Source: Stratiformator vulcanicus | GTDB taxonomy: Bacteria > Planctomycetota > Planctomycetia > Planctomycetales > Planctomycetaceae | Assembly (NCBI RefSeq): GCF_007744515.1 | Contig: NZ_CP036268.1 | Location: 62,001 to 126,000 of the forward strand | Length of the DNA: 64,000 nt | Reading direction: 5' to 3' | Shown: positions 17,828 to 27,087 of the stretch, one piece after another | Layout of the letters: the number at the start of each line of letters is the position of its first letter | Numbering within the stretch: position 1 is the stretch's first letter | Translations under genes and position numbers: made by a program | Notes under the pieces: model-generated | What the model was told of the DNA's origin: nothing | The model's input: only the letters and a program-made list of their open reading frames with translations | Database searches by the model: none

Positions 17828-19621
17828 ATGCTTCGGACCCATACCTGCGGCGACCTGCGCAAAGATCACGTCGGCGAATCGACCACGCTGTGCGGGTGGG
17901 TCCAGAATTATCGCGACCACGGCGGACTTGTCTTCATCGATCTGCGAGACCGCTACGGGCTGACGCAAGTCGTCTTCAATCCTGACTTTGACCCCGAAAT
18001 GCATGCCGTCGCTCGTGATCTGCGGGCCGAAGACGTCATTCAGGTCACGGGGGAAGTGATCGCCCGCGGCGTCGACGGTAAAGGCAAATCGCTGGAGAAC
18101 CCGAAGCTCCCGACCGGCCAGATCGAAGTCCGTGCGCGGGAACTGAGCGTCCTCAACAAATCGAAGACGCCCCCCTTCGAGCCGAACTCGCAGAACCTGC
18201 CGAACGAGGAACTCCGGCTCAAATATCGCTTCATCGACCTGCGTCGCAAGCCGCTGCAAGACGCCATGGTGATGAAGCATCGCCTGATGCAGATCACGCG
18301 AAACTACTTCGACATCAAGGGCTTTCTGGAGATCGAGACCCCGATCCTCGGCAAGAGCACGCCGGAGGGAGCCCGCGACTATCTCGTCCCCAGCCGGATT
18401 CACGAAGGCGCCTTCTATGCCCTGCCCCAAAGCCCACAGATCTACAAGCAAATTTTGATGGTCGCCGGCTACGACCGGTACTATCAGATCGCCCGCTGCT
18501 TTCGAGACGAAGACCTCCGCGCTGATCGCCAGCCGGAGTTCACGCAGGTCGACATCGAGATGGCGTTCGTCGAACGCGAAGACGTTCTGACCACGATCGA
18601 CGGTTTGATCGCCGCGTACTACGAAGCGTTTAAGGGCAAAGAACTGCCGACTCCCCTGCCCCGTTTCAGTCACGCCGAGGTCATGGAACGCTTCGGCACC
18701 GACAAGCCCGACATGCGATTCGGCATGGAACTGGTCGATGTCAAAGAGATCGCGGCCGAATGCGGCTTCGGGGTCTTTAAAGGCACGATCGACAACGGCG
18801 GCCGCGTCCGCGGAATCAATGCCAAGGGCGCCGCCGGCAAGTACAGCCGCAAAGACATCGACGGCCTGACCGAGTTCGTTAAAGGCTACGGGGCCAAGGG
18901 TCTCGCCTTCTTCCGGGTGAAGGAAGAGGAGGGCAAATTACAGCTCGACTCCCCCATTGCCAAGTTCTTCGAGCCGGAACATCAGGCGGCGATCATCGAG
19001 AAGCTGGGCGGCGAAGCGGGCGACCTGCTGTTCTTCGTGGCCGACAAAGCCCCGGTCACGAGTGCCGCGCTGGCCGCACTGAGGAACCGTCTGGGCAAGG
19101 AATTGGAGCTTTACGGTCCCGATGACTTCGATTGCCATTGGGTCCTCGACTTCCCGCTCGTCGTGTGGGATGAAGAGGAGAATCGCTGGGAGGCCGAGCA
19201 CCACCCGTTCTGCATGGTTCACCCGGACGACGCCGACCTAATGGCGACCGATCCGGGCAAGGTCCGAGCGGCCTCCTATGACCTCGTCTGCAACGGCTAC
19301 GAAGCGGCCTCGGGCAGCGTGCGTATTCACGACCCGAAGGTCCAGCAGCAGGTGTTCGACCTGATCGGCATGTCGGCCGAAGAAGCGGAGAAGCGATTCG
19401 ACTTCCTGTTGGAAGCACTCCGCTACGGCGCTCCGCCCCACGCCGGCATCGCGCTGGGCCTGGACCGCTGGGTCATGATGTTCGGCGACATCCCCAACAT
19501 CCGCGACGTGATCGCCTTCCCGAAAACGCAAAAGGCCTCCGACCTGATGAGCGGCGCCCCCGGCGAGGTCGACACCAAACAGCTTAAAGAACTGCACATC
19601 AAGGTCGACGCGTCGAAGTGA
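17828..19621 (+). CDS. aspS: Aspartyl-tRNA synthetase
   Basis: 597 aa, the length of bacterial-type AspRS with the GAD insertion. The N-terminal OB-fold ([20 protein letters not shown]) binds the anticodon. Class II motif 1 is near residue 160, motif 2 contains [20 protein letters not shown] with the QVDIEM follow-up, the GAD domain spans about 290-420, and motif 3 is [15 protein letters not shown] near 540. ATG 17828 starts the canonical [11 protein letters not shown]. Residues upstream in the same frame (from 17672) are not family-like. Whether the enzyme is discriminating or also charges tRNA-Asn is not decidable here. Confidence 0.97.
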   Translation: MLRTHTCGDLRKDHVGESTTLCGWVQNYRDHGGLVFIDLRDRYGLTQVVFNPDFDPEMHAVARDLRAEDVIQVTGEVIARGVDGKGKSLENPKLPTGQIEVRARELSVLNKSKTPPFEPNSQNLPNEELRLKYRFIDLRRKPLQDAMVMKHRLMQITRNYFDIKGFLEIETPILGKSTPEGARDYLVPSRIHEGAFYALPQSPQIYKQILMVAGYDRYYQIARCFRDEDLRADRQPEFTQVDIEMAFVEREDVLTTIDGLIAAYYEAFKGKELPTPLPRFSHAEVMERFGTDKPDMRFGMELVDVKEIAAECGFGVFKGTIDNGGRVRGINAKGAAGKYSRKDIDGLTEFVKGYGAKGLAFFRVKEEEGKLQLDSPIAKFFEPEHQAAIIEKLGGEAGDLLFFVADKAPVTSAALAALRNRLGKELELYGPDDFDCHWVLDFPLVVWDEEENRWEAEHHPFCMVHPDDADLMATDPGKVRAASYDLVCNGYEAASGSVRIHDPKVQQQVFDLIGMSAEEAEKRFDFLLEALRYGAPPHAGIALGLDRWVMMFGDIPNIRDVIAFPKTQKASDLMSGAPGEVDTKQLKELHIKVDASK

Positions 19622-19632
19622 TCAAATTAACT

Positions 19633-19655
19633 CCCCTCTCCTCTCGGGAGAGGGG
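19633..19655. terminator. Hairpin after aspS
   Basis: CCCCTCTCC (19633-19641) pairs with GGAGAGGGG-type sequence to 19655 just after the aspS stop. No T-run follows, so factor-independent activity is uncertain. The same CCCTCTCCTCTCGGGAGAGG core reappears at 20045, so it may be a repeat rather than a dedicated terminator. Confidence 0.5.
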
Positions 19656-19759
19656 CCGGGGGTGAGGGGACTGGGCGACGGTAAAATTAATAGCCGCGCT
19701 CAAGATAGCGATAGCAAGATGCGACTCTCGCTTTCTTTCTTGCCACACTGGAAGTTGAA

Positions 19760-19903
19760 GAGTGGCCCGGACAACGTCCGGGTCGCGTCGCGACCAGAGC
19801 ATTCAGGCAGAGCTTGGCCCGACGAATCGGCATCGAATGCTAAATGTGATCGATAGCTGAATGCTCTGGCGGCTGCGCCGCACGGACGTCGCCCGTGCCA
19901 CTC
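19760..19903. repeat. 144-bp palindromic repeat, GTGGCCCGGAC family, copy 1
   Basis: Starts GAGTGGCCCGGACAACGTCC and ends in the inverted counterpart CGTGCCACTC. Inner arms CCAGAGCATTCAGGC and GCTGAATGCTCTGG also pair, so the whole unit folds into one long branched hairpin. It is closely similar to 20179-20320 and shares ends with 51232-51375 and 11699-11731. Confidence 0.85.
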
Positions 19904-19968
19904 GCTATGGAATCGCTTCTTGGGCAAGGGTGAAGAGCAAACAACGATGGCGTTTAGCAACCGCCCCA

Positions 19969-20080
19969 CCCTCCCCTCATCCGGCCTTCGGCCACCTTCT
20001 CCCGAGAGGAGAAGGCCCGCGATTGCTGCCGCAGGCACGAAGTGCCCCCTCTCCTCTCGGGAGAGGGCTGGGGTGAGGGG
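19969..20080. repeat. Palindromic repeat with CTCTCCTCTCGGGAGAGG core
   Basis: The left part contains CATCCGGCCTTCGGCCACC followed by TTCTCCCGAGAGGAGAAGG. The right part contains CCCTCTCCTCTCGGGAGAGG followed by CTGGGGTGAGGGG, which pairs with the CCCTCCCCTCA at the left end. It lies between two copies of the GTGGCCCGGAC family in the 752-base gap between aspS and the DnaJ-type gene; no coding frame is evident in that gap. Confidence 0.7.
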
Positions 20081-20178
20081 CCCACGGCGGCGCTGGATTT
20101 CATAGCCGCGCTCTTAATACCGGAAGCGATTTTAAGTCTCGGCTTTATCGATTACTCTTGCCCGCACCATGTATTCAA

Positions 20179-20320
20179 GAGTGGCCCGGACACCGTCCGG
20201 GTCGCGTCGCGACCAGAGCATTCAGGCAGAGGTTCCCCTACCAATCCGGCACCGAATGTTACATGCGATCAGTAGCTATATGCTCTGGCGGCTGCGCCGC
20301 ACGGACGTTGTCCGTGCCAC
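20179..20320. repeat. 142-bp palindromic repeat, GTGGCCCGGAC family, copy 2
   Basis: Begins GAGTGGCCCGGACACCGTCC and ends GGACGTTGTCCGTGCCAC. The central arms AGAGCATTCAGGC and GCTATATGCTCT are degenerate relative to copy 1 at 19760. The TCGCGTCGCGACCAGAGCAT and TGGCGGCTGCGCCGCACGGA blocks are identical in the two copies. Confidence 0.85.
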
Positions 20321-20373
20321 GCGAAGTCGAATTAAGCTGAGAATATTGATCGGGCTTCGCTCAGCTTTCGTTT

Positions 20374-21309
20374 TCACTGCCACAGGTTTTCTCGCGGGTC
20401 CGTCTCCAACCCTTTTAATTCTTCATACAACTTTCGATGGTCGTCTGTCGGGTCTTCCGGCACGACGATTTTCACCACGACGAATTGGTCGCCGCGGTTT
20501 TTGGTTTTTGGGTCGATCACGCCTTTGCCGCGGAGTCTTAATTTCTTGCCGCTCGAAGTTCCGGGCGGGATGGTGAGCATGAGCGTGCCCTCCGAGAGCG
20601 TCGGGACTTCGACTTTGGCTCCGAGGACCGCTTCGGACGGCGTGACGGGGACGTCGACCAGCAGGTTCGAGCCTTCGCGGCGGAAGTGCGGATGGGCGGC
20701 GATGTGAATTGTAATAAGCAGGTCACCGGCTGGTCCGCCGCTGTAGCCCGGTTGGCCCTGTCCGGCGAGGCGGATCGTGCCGCCCTCTTTGATGCCTGCC
20801 GGGACTTTGATCGAGATCGATTCCGGTTTTCCGTCGCGATCGATCCGCAGGTCGTGCTTTCCCCCCTCGGCGGCCACGGTGAATGGCACGGTGATCTCCG
20901 CCCGCGCATCCGCACCGCGTGCCTGGCGAGGTCGGGCAGCGCGGGGACCGCGGGCGCTGGAGGCCCCGCCGCCGAAGGCTCCGCCGAACAGGTCGCCCAG
21001 ATCGAAGCCCTCCCCAAAGATGTCGTTCAGATCAGGCTGCCCGCCGCCCCCGGGATGGCGATACTGTCCGCCGCCTCCACCCGGCGCTCCCTGAAAGGCG
21101 TGGCCGTAGCGATCGTACTGGGTGCGCTTTTCGGCGCTGCCCAGCACGCTGTAGGCCTCCTGAATCTCTTTGAAGCGTTTCGCGGCGGCCTTATCGTCCG
21201 GCTTGACGTCGGGGTGATTTTCGCGGGCCAGCTTGCGATAGGCCTTGCGGATTTCATCCGCCGAGGCTTCGCGGGAGACGCCGAGCGTCTTGTAATAGTC
21301 TTCAGCCAT
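20374..21309 (-). CDS. DnaJ-family co-chaperone, CbpA-like (no zinc finger)
   Basis: 311 aa. The J domain is at residues 3-70 (DYYKTLGVSREASADEIRKA, ENHPDVKPDD with the HPD motif). A G/F-rich linker with repeated GGGG spans about 75-135. The two beta-barrel substrate-binding domains of DnaJ_C follow (ISIKVPAGIKEGGTIRLAGQ, LLITIHIAAHPHFRREGSNL, VLGAKVEVPTLSEGTLMLTI). The CxxCxGxG zinc region is absent, so it is a type B co-chaperone that stimulates DnaK. It stands alone, transcribed towards aspS. Confidence 0.9.
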   Translation of the reverse strand: MAEDYYKTLGVSREASADEIRKAYRKLARENHPDVKPDDKAAAKRFKEIQEAYSVLGSAEKRTQYDRYGHAFQGAPGGGGGQYRHPGGGGQPDLNDIFGEGFDLGDLFGGAFGGGASSARGPRAARPRQARGADARAEITVPFTVAAEGGKHDLRIDRDGKPESISIKVPAGIKEGGTIRLAGQGQPGYSGGPAGDLLITIHIAAHPHFRREGSNLLVDVPVTPSEAVLGAKVEVPTLSEGTLMLTIPPGTSSGKKLRLRGKGVIDPKTKNRGDQFVVVKIVVPEDPTDDHRKLYEELKGLETDPRENLWQ

Positions 21310-21721
21310 ATTTGATCTGTCGAGGAGGCAGCAAAAAGCACGAGCGACAATTGTAGTTGCGGAAGCGCCGGCGTGAAGGAAGGAGAGTGTTTCGGCGTGA
21401 GATGTGAGGGTTGAGGGTGAGAGGTGTGTGACTTTCGGGCCGGAATTCGATTCTGGTGGTCGCGAACCTGCTTGTGACTACCCGTGGCGGCTTGGGGCAT
21501 CAGGGGAATCGGTAGCGATCAGGTCGTCACTGACTGCCGTGACGGGCGTGCCGGGATGTTTCGAGAAGAAAACATCGGTTCCCGGCGATTTGCCTCAATA
21601 TTCGTTGTGTTTGCCGTCCATCGATCGCAGCATGGGACCAACTGCGGCCAAATCGAAACGACGCGGTCGCAGCTTGAACGGCATCCTGAGAACACATTCA
21701 TTTACGAGTATCGCCCGGCCC
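21310..21721. other. 412-base intergenic region, nothing recognised
   Basis: Divergent spacer between the DnaJ-type gene and the 21722 gene. Open frames cross it on the plus strand, but their translations have no family features and their composition differs from the confirmed downstream part. It presumably contains promoters for both flanking genes. Confidence 0.4.
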
Positions 21722-22351
21722 ATGTTGACGATCTCGAACGACCAACTCCCGCAAACGTGCCTGAGCTATCTGGCCTTCCGCATTGCGTTCAAAGACACGC
21801 TCGAACGCTTGTCGCTGGCGGATCAGATGTGGAGCGATCCGCACGAATGCTTCGGCTTTCTGACCGAGGTGCCGTTTCTGCAGGCCGTCCCGTCGCACGT
21901 CCAGATCGATCTGCTGGCGCGGACGTGGGCCAAGCACCTAGCGACCGACCCGATGGAAGCCGATCTGGTCGATGAAGCCGTCATTTACGCGGCGTGCGAA
22001 TCGGCGGCAGCCATTGTGGAACGCGACCCCGCGTCGGTCCATCGCTTTCTGGACGGGGGGCCGCTCGATGTGACGGTGCCGCTCGATCAATTCCTGGCGA
22101 CTGAACTGCGAGCCCTGCACCTCAATTTGGCGAGCGAAGGGGACTTCCTGCTGATCAGCCAATTCGAGGACATGCACCCCGACGAGGGGGCGAAGCTCAA
22201 AGCGAAGTTCGGTCTTGAACAGGAACGGCTCGAACCGCTGTTCGACGTGCTCGGACTGTGGTCGATTTCGCCGGAATTCCTCGGAAACCTCGCGGGATTG
22301 CTGACCGGTCGCGAAATTCTGTCGACCGTCAAGATTCTCGGCGTGAAGTGA
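21722..22351 (+). CDS. Hypothetical planctomycete protein
   Basis: 209 aa from ATG 21722; the frame is open from 21404, but the residues before this Met are unlike the rest. The sequence is mainly alpha-helical (LSYLAFRIAFKDTLERLSLA, SHVQIDLLARTWAKHLATDP, VDEAVIYAACESAAAIVERD) and acidic, with no signal peptide, membrane segment or metal motif. I do not recognise the family. It ends with LAGLLTGREILSTVKILGVK. A palindromic repeat follows at 22386. Confidence 0.7.
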   Translation: MLTISNDQLPQTCLSYLAFRIAFKDTLERLSLADQMWSDPHECFGFLTEVPFLQAVPSHVQIDLLARTWAKHLATDPMEADLVDEAVIYAACESAAAIVERDPASVHRFLDGGPLDVTVPLDQFLATELRALHLNLASEGDFLLISQFEDMHPDEGAKLKAKFGLEQERLEPLFDVLGLWSISPEFLGNLAGLLTGREILSTVKILGVK

Positions 22352-22385
22352 GTTCAGATTCGAGGGCTGAGAGTCGAGAGTCGTC

Positions 22386-22520
22386 GGGTGGCCGGGGACG
22401 GCGCTTTCGCCGCCCCCGGAAGGCGCACTCTTGGACTCTCGAACTCGCGACTACTTTAAGAGGTTGTTGCCGAAGAAGAGATCACTGTGGGCGTCGTAAA
22501 GACGTCGTCCACAGCCACCC
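22386..22520. repeat. Palindromic repeat, GGGTGGCCGGGGACGG family, copy 1
   Basis: Begins GGGTGGCCGGGGACGGCGCT with an immediate GGCGCTTTCGCC hairpin and ends CGTCGTCCACAGCCACCC, complementary to the start. The first 33 bases are the same as the copy at 37380-37506. It lies between convergent genes (21722 gene and scpB). Confidence 0.75.
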
Positions 22521-22571
22521 TTCGAAGTTTCTGGCTCGTGCGAACTGAACCACTAACTGTTCGGGCTGCTC

Positions 22572-23312
22572 TTATTTGAATCTCAGGTTTTCGATCTGCG
22601 GCATGTCGTCGAGGTCGGCCAGACCGAATACCTCCAGAAACCGGTCGGTCGTGGCGTAGGTGGCGGGCTGCTTCGACTCCTTACTTCGCTCAACGTGGAG
22701 CAAGCCCCGGCGGACGAGGTTATTCAAAATCGGCCCTGCATTGCCATCACGCATGCCTTCGATGTCTTCCCGGGTGACCGGCTGGCGATAGGCGACCAGC
22801 GACAGCACCTCAAGCGTTTCGGGGGTCAGCCTGACGTCCCGCGGGCCCAGACCGAACACCCGCGCTCGGACCGCTTCGAATTCGGAGCGCAGCGTAAATC
22901 GGTATCCGCCCTCACCGAACGTGATCTCGTAGGGTCGTCCTTCATTTCGGTATCGTTCGTCGATTTCGGCGACCATTCGCTCGATCGACTCAGCCGAGTA
23001 TTCGTCGCCCAGCAATTCGCGAAGGCGCTTCAGCGTGAGGTCGATGCCGCCCACGAAGAGCGCCGCCTCGATGACCTGGCGTGCCTGCACCCGAGGAGCG
23101 CTTTGGGGGACCTGCGGCGCTGTCTCGTCCGCTTCGGGTTCGGCAGCGTCGGGCGACGTTCCGAGATCGGCTTCATCGATCACATTGAGGGCACGGCGAT
23201 ACGCCGATTCGATGTCGTCCTCGAATCCGAGTTCGATCGATTCCTCATCAGGGTCGATGTCCAAATCTGCGTCAGCCATGGCCGGGCTATCGTATGTCGC
23301 GTCGAGGTTCAT
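22572..23312 (-). CDS. scpB: Segregation and condensation protein ScpB
   Basis: 246 aa. An acidic N-terminal extension (ADADLDIDPDEESIELGFED) precedes two winged-helix domains. The first has QVIEAALFVGGIDLTLKRLR and the second LTPETLEVLSLVAYRQPVTR followed by LNNLVRRGLLHVERSKESK, both typical of ScpB. ScpB pairs with ScpA and SMC to compact and segregate the chromosome; scpA is not in the window. The ATG at 23312 is two bases after the stop of the endonuclease V fusion gene, so the two genes are probably translated together. The C-terminus DDMPQIENLRFK is short. Confidence 0.92.
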   Translation of the reverse strand: MNLDATYDSPAMADADLDIDPDEESIELGFEDDIESAYRRALNVIDEADLGTSPDAAEPEADETAPQVPQSAPRVQARQVIEAALFVGGIDLTLKRLRELLGDEYSAESIERMVAEIDERYRNEGRPYEITFGEGGYRFTLRSEFEAVRARVFGLGPRDVRLTPETLEVLSLVAYRQPVTREDIEGMRDGNAGPILNNLVRRGLLHVERSKESKQPATYATTDRFLEVFGLADLDDMPQIENLRFK

Positions 23313-23314
23313 AC

Positions 23315-24292
23315 TCAAGACGAGCTTTCGCGGGCGACTTTGCGGCTGAGGCGATCGGCGAGATAGAGCGGCTCCGGGAGCCGATGTCCTCGAAAAAACT
23401 TACGGACGACGGCGGTCGCATCCGCAAGATCGCAGCAATGTCCGGGTGAGACATACAGCGGCTTCGAGGCGGGCGTCGGTTTGACGATTCGACCGATTTC
23501 GCCCTCCGCATCGGTGATGGTGCCTTCACTGCCGACCTTCCCGCAGAGCAATTTCTTACCGACCCCGACGGTCGGGTGATCGAGCACGACGCCGAGTTGA
23601 GACGCGACGCCGCAGCGTCGCGGATGGAGAATGCCGTTTCCGTCAACCAATAGCAGCGGAGCAAGATCGCCGCGCTGCCGAGCTTTCTTGATCGCGGCCA
23701 GATGGGCCGGGATCTCGCGAAACGCGAGGTAGCCGGTGATGTAGGGGAGCGGCGCGGGAACTTTCGCCGTGACCACGCACAAAGGTTCGGAAGAATCGGC
23801 AGCCATCTCGACGTAAGCAGCGACCGCGGTGCCGTCCGATTGATACGAGACGTCGATCCCCGCAACGACATCGGGCATCTCGGGCATTGATTCGATGCTT
23901 ACCTTCGGGCGGACCAGTTCCTGTTGCCTCGCCAACTGCCGCAGCGGCTGCGCCGAGGCGAAATCGCGAAACCGGCATTCGTCGAGTCGGACCCGATTGT
24001 CCCGCATCGGCACGCCGGCGGAACGCAATTGCTCAATTCGCTGCGCGGGATCGGTTCCTCCGGCCGGGCTGATTTCTCCGGTTTGCCGCACGACTCTTCG
24101 CGACTCGGGCAGTTCGGTAGGCGATGGTTCGGGCAGTGCGCTCGCGATCCATTTCGCCGCTTTGATATCGCCAAGAGCCCGCGCGAGGTCACCGAAGGTC
24201 GTGACTTGGCCGGGCGGAATCTGGCGAAGCAGCTTAGCCAATTCCGCTTTTAAATCGGGCGGTTCGTGGAATTGAGGCGAGGAGGTCGTCAC
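23315..24292 (-). CDS. Alkyltransferase-like domain fused to endonuclease V
   Basis: About 325 aa. Residues 15-95 resemble the DNA-binding domain of O6-alkylguanine alkyltransferase (LAKLLRQIPPGQVTTFGDLA, AAKWIASALPE). The active-site PCHRVV is replaced by PESRRVVRQTGEI, so no acceptor cysteine is present, as in alkyltransferase-like (ATL) proteins. Residues 125-320 are endonuclease V (VVAGIDVSYQ, AYVEMA, YITGYLAFREIPAHLAAI, PLLLVDGNGILHPRRCGVAS, PTVGVGKKLLCG), with the catalytic Asp and Glu positions conserved. Endonuclease V nicks near deoxyinosine, and ATL proteins flag bulky O6-alkylguanine. The start is GTG 24292; a TTG at 24316 is the alternative. It is probably co-transcribed with scpB. 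Confidence 0.88.
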   Translation of the reverse strand: MTTSSPQFHEPPDLKAELAKLLRQIPPGQVTTFGDLARALGDIKAAKWIASALPEPSPTELPESRRVVRQTGEISPAGGTDPAQRIEQLRSAGVPMRDNRVRLDECRFRDFASAQPLRQLARQQELVRPKVSIESMPEMPDVVAGIDVSYQSDGTAVAAYVEMAADSSEPLCVVTAKVPAPLPYITGYLAFREIPAHLAAIKKARQRGDLAPLLLVDGNGILHPRRCGVASQLGVVLDHPTVGVGKKLLCGKVGSEGTITDAEGEIGRIVKPTPASKPLYVSPGHCCDLADATAVVRKFFRGHRLPEPLYLADRLSRKVARESSS

Positions 24293-24350
24293 AGATTTTG
24301 GTCGAGGCGAGAGCAAGCGAGGAAACCCATTTCCGCCCCTGTTTGAGGTA

Positions 24351-25034
24351 TCAGGCCGAGGAGCGGATCCGGTCGATAATCATGTGCGGGGCACCAATAT
24401 CGATTACATGGACTTCGCCGGTCAATTCGCGAGCCGCTTCGTTTCGGAATCCGAGCTTCTCGGCCACGAACGTCGCCGTGACGTCCGCACGAACCGTCGT
24501 TCCCAGCGGCTGCCCCGAGTCGCAATCGAGTCCTGACGGGATGTCGACGGCAAACACGTTAGCCCGGCTCGCATTGATCGCGGCGTGAATCGCCGGGAAC
24601 GGTTCGCGGAGTTCGCCGCTGGTTCCGGTTCCCAGCAACGCATCAACGATCCAGTCGGCCCCACCCAAGGCCTCGGCGATCTCGGCAGTCGGTTGGTTGG
24701 AGTCGAAGATGCAGATGTCGGCGTCCATGCGGCGGGCAATTTCGTAATTCACCTTTGCATCACCGGCGAGACCGGAGGGGTCGGCGAATACGAGCAGCCG
24801 AATGTCGTACCCCTGATTGAGCAAATGCCGGGCAATCACGAAGCCGTCACCACCGTTGTTCCCCTTGCCGCAGCAAATGGTCACGGTGCCGCCGGAGAGT
24901 TTCGATCGAAGTAGCTCGGCGCAATTTCGGCCCGCGTTCTCCATGAGCACGAGTCCGGGCATGCCGAAATCTTCGATCGCGATGCGATCGACCTCGCGGA
25001 CCTGTTCACGAGTGAGTGGTTGGCTCTTACGCAT
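24351..25034 (-). CDS. nnrE: NAD(P)H-hydrate epimerase (YjeF N-terminal type)
   Basis: 227 aa, single-domain YjeF_N protein. Landmarks are [54 protein letters not shown] with the GNNGGDG motif, [17 protein letters not shown] and [15 protein letters not shown]. It epimerises damaged R-NAD(P)HX to the S form used by NAD(P)HX dehydratase; the dehydratase domain (NnrD) is not fused here. ATG 25034 is the family start. It overlaps nothing and is divergent from the SDR gene. Confidence 0.93.
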   Translation of the reverse strand: MRKSQPLTREQVREVDRIAIEDFGMPGLVLMENAGRNCAELLRSKLSGGTVTICCGKGNNGGDGFVIARHLLNQGYDIRLLVFADPSGLAGDAKVNYEIARRMDADICIFDSNQPTAEIAEALGGADWIVDALLGTGTSGELREPFPAIHAAINASRANVFAVDIPSGLDCDSGQPLGTTVRADVTATFVAEKLGFRNEAARELTGEVHVIDIGAPHMIIDRIRSSA

Positions 25035-25171
25035 TGGTGACCGCCTTTGCGAAGGAGTGCGATTTGGTCAAGTCATCCGATTCCGAGGTCCGCCCCTGTT
25101 CTATCGGTGCCCTCGCGGTGATACCATGGGAACCGCCGAGACTGAACTGCGTTGCCGAATCGGGGTGCGGC

Positions 25172-26038
25172 TTGATTGAAGAATACGCAGACCGCTGGGC
25201 CGTCGTGACCGGTGCGTCATCAGGAATTGGGGCCGAGTACGCGCGCGTGCTCGCCTCACGCGGGATGCACGTGATCCTGGTCGCTCGGCGGAAAGAGCGG
25301 CTCAAAGAACTTGCCGCCGAGTTGTTCGATAAACACGGCACCCGAACCGAAGTTATTTCAGCCGACCTCTCCCAAAGTGAGGAAGTCGGGCGACTGTTTC
25401 GAGAGATCGAGCAGCTTGACGTTCCGGTCGAAATTCTGGTCAACAACGCGGGGTTCGGTGTTGTAGCCGACATCCCAAATACGTCTCGCGAAGACGTGCT
25501 CGACCTGATCCGAGTCAATATTTCGGCGCTCACGGATCTCACCTATCGGTTTCTGCCCTCCATGATTGAACGGCGACACGGGGCGATTCTCAATATCGCC
25601 AGCGTCGCCGGCTTTCAGCCGGTCGCCTATATGGGAGCGTACGCGGCCAGTAAGTCGTACGTTCTGCATTTCAGTGAAGCCCTGTGGGCGGAGACGCGCG
25701 ACCACAACGTGACGGTCATCGCGGTTTGCCCCGGTCCGACCCGAACGGAATTCTTTGACGTCGCCGGGGTCTCCGGCTGGCTCAAGAAACAGTCGGCTCA
25801 AACGCCGGAGCAGGTGGTGAAGTCTTCGCTGAAGGCCGCCGAGCGCAACCGCCAGTTTGTGATTACCGGTTGGCGAAATCGGCTGCTCTCGCTGCTTGTC
25901 CGGATGGCGCCCCGCAAGATCGCCGTGCTGGAGAGCCGGAAATATTTCCGGCCGAAACCGCGAAACGCATCCTCATCGCACGCGGTATCAACGGACGAGA
26001 TCGCCAAGGACTCAGAATCTTCGGCGAAATCGGCCTGA
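25172..26038 (+). CDS. Short-chain dehydrogenase/reductase
   Basis: About 288 aa from a TTG at 25172 that directly precedes the Rossmann strand; the frame is open from 25016, but the earlier part is not family-like. The cofactor motif is [20 protein letters not shown], followed by [11 protein letters not shown] (Arg suggests NADP), the NNAGFG motif, and the catalytic Ser, Tyr and Lys in [20 protein letters not shown] and [14 protein letters not shown]. The C-terminal extension ([20 protein letters not shown]) resembles the DltE/SDR family that acts on lipids or aldehydes. Substrate unknown. Confidence 0.85.
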   Translation: MIEEYADRWAVVTGASSGIGAEYARVLASRGMHVILVARRKERLKELAAELFDKHGTRTEVISADLSQSEEVGRLFREIEQLDVPVEILVNNAGFGVVADIPNTSREDVLDLIRVNISALTDLTYRFLPSMIERRHGAILNIASVAGFQPVAYMGAYAASKSYVLHFSEALWAETRDHNVTVIAVCPGPTRTEFFDVAGVSGWLKKQSAQTPEQVVKSSLKAAERNRQFVITGWRNRLLSLLVRMAPRKIAVLESRKYFRPKPRNASSSHAVSTDEIAKDSESSAKSA

Positions 26039-26141
26039 GAGCGGGCTCGCTTTCGAGTACCCCTCTCGGCTTTCGCCGAACTGTCGCGATCGGGTCGGGG
26101 TCTTCCCCTCTTGAGTTTCGTGGTCCTCGAAGGATTGCCCC

Positions 26142-27071
26142 GTGCGTTCGAATGCCCACAATCTGCGAAGGATCGCGTTTCGGATTGCGCGAACCATCGG
26201 ATTCGGATATCTCGCGATTGTGGTGATGTTTGCGTATTTCCAGCGGGCGTTGATGTATCCCGCACTACAGGTCGAACGGCTCGCCGCCCAAGCGGTCGAC
26301 CACGAATTCGATTCGCTCAGCGACGTCACGCAGGAAACGTCGGATGGCTTAACGCTGCACGGTTGGCACGCCAAGCCGAGTCGGCCCGAGGGGGCTTCCG
26401 AAAGTGACCCGCAGCGACGTGCGATTTTGTTCTTTCACGGCAACGGCGGCCATCGGGGCCATCGCCTGTGGGAGTATCACCTGTTCGCCAAGTTCGGCTG
26501 GGAAACGATCGTTTTCGATTACCGGGGTTACGGCGAAAACGCAGGCAGCCCGAGCGAAGACGGACTCGTTGCCGATGCCAAGGCGGCTTGGAAATACGCC
26601 ACCGAGGTGGCCGGGCTGAAACCATCCAATATCGTTCTGTTCGGTGAGTCACTCGGAGGGGGAGTGGCGATTCGGCTGGCGGCAGATTTATTCGAAGCGA
26701 AAACTCCGCCCGCCGCTCTGGTCGTGCGATCGACCTTCCGCACCATGACCGATGCGGCGGTCCATCGCTTTCCTTGGCTGCCCGTCCGGCTGCTCCTGCT
26801 CGACCGCTATGAATCGATCGGACTCGCTCAACAAATTGAGTGCCCGGTCCTCGTCTTTCACGGCGATCGTGACACGGTCATCCCGATCGATCACGCCCGC
26901 GACCTGTTCGACTCGTTTCCGGAGGAATCGGATTCCGGCGTGCCGCGACAGTTCGTGTTGCTCGACGGGGCTGATCACAACAATTACGCCGATGTCGCCG
27001 GGGTCGAGTTTCAACGAGAATTGAAGGCATTCCTCGATAAGGTCATCAGTACCGAGGAACGCGATCCTTAA
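26142..27071 (+). CDS. Membrane-anchored alpha/beta hydrolase
   Basis: 309 aa, GTG start. One N-terminal transmembrane helix (IGFGYLAIVVMFAYFQRALM, about residues 19-38) is followed by an alpha/beta hydrolase fold of the Bem46/ABHD17 type. It shows the oxyanion strand RAILFFHGNGGHRG near 93, DYRGYGENAGSPSEDGL near 120, nucleophile elbow VLFGESLGGG near 150, acid VLVFHGDRDTVIP near 240 and catalytic His in DGADHNNYADV near 285. The active site probably faces the periplasm. Relatives are thioesterases or lysophospholipases; the substrate cannot be assigned. Confidence 0.85.
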   Translation: MRSNAHNLRRIAFRIARTIGFGYLAIVVMFAYFQRALMYPALQVERLAAQAVDHEFDSLSDVTQETSDGLTLHGWHAKPSRPEGASESDPQRRAILFFHGNGGHRGHRLWEYHLFAKFGWETIVFDYRGYGENAGSPSEDGLVADAKAAWKYATEVAGLKPSNIVLFGESLGGGVAIRLAADLFEAKTPPAALVVRSTFRTMTDAAVHRFPWLPVRLLLLDRYESIGLAQQIECPVLVFHGDRDTVIPIDHARDLFDSFPEESDSGVPRQFVLLDGADHNNYADVAGVEFQRELKAFLDKVISTEERDP

Positions 27072-27087
27072 CGCATTGGTTGACGAC

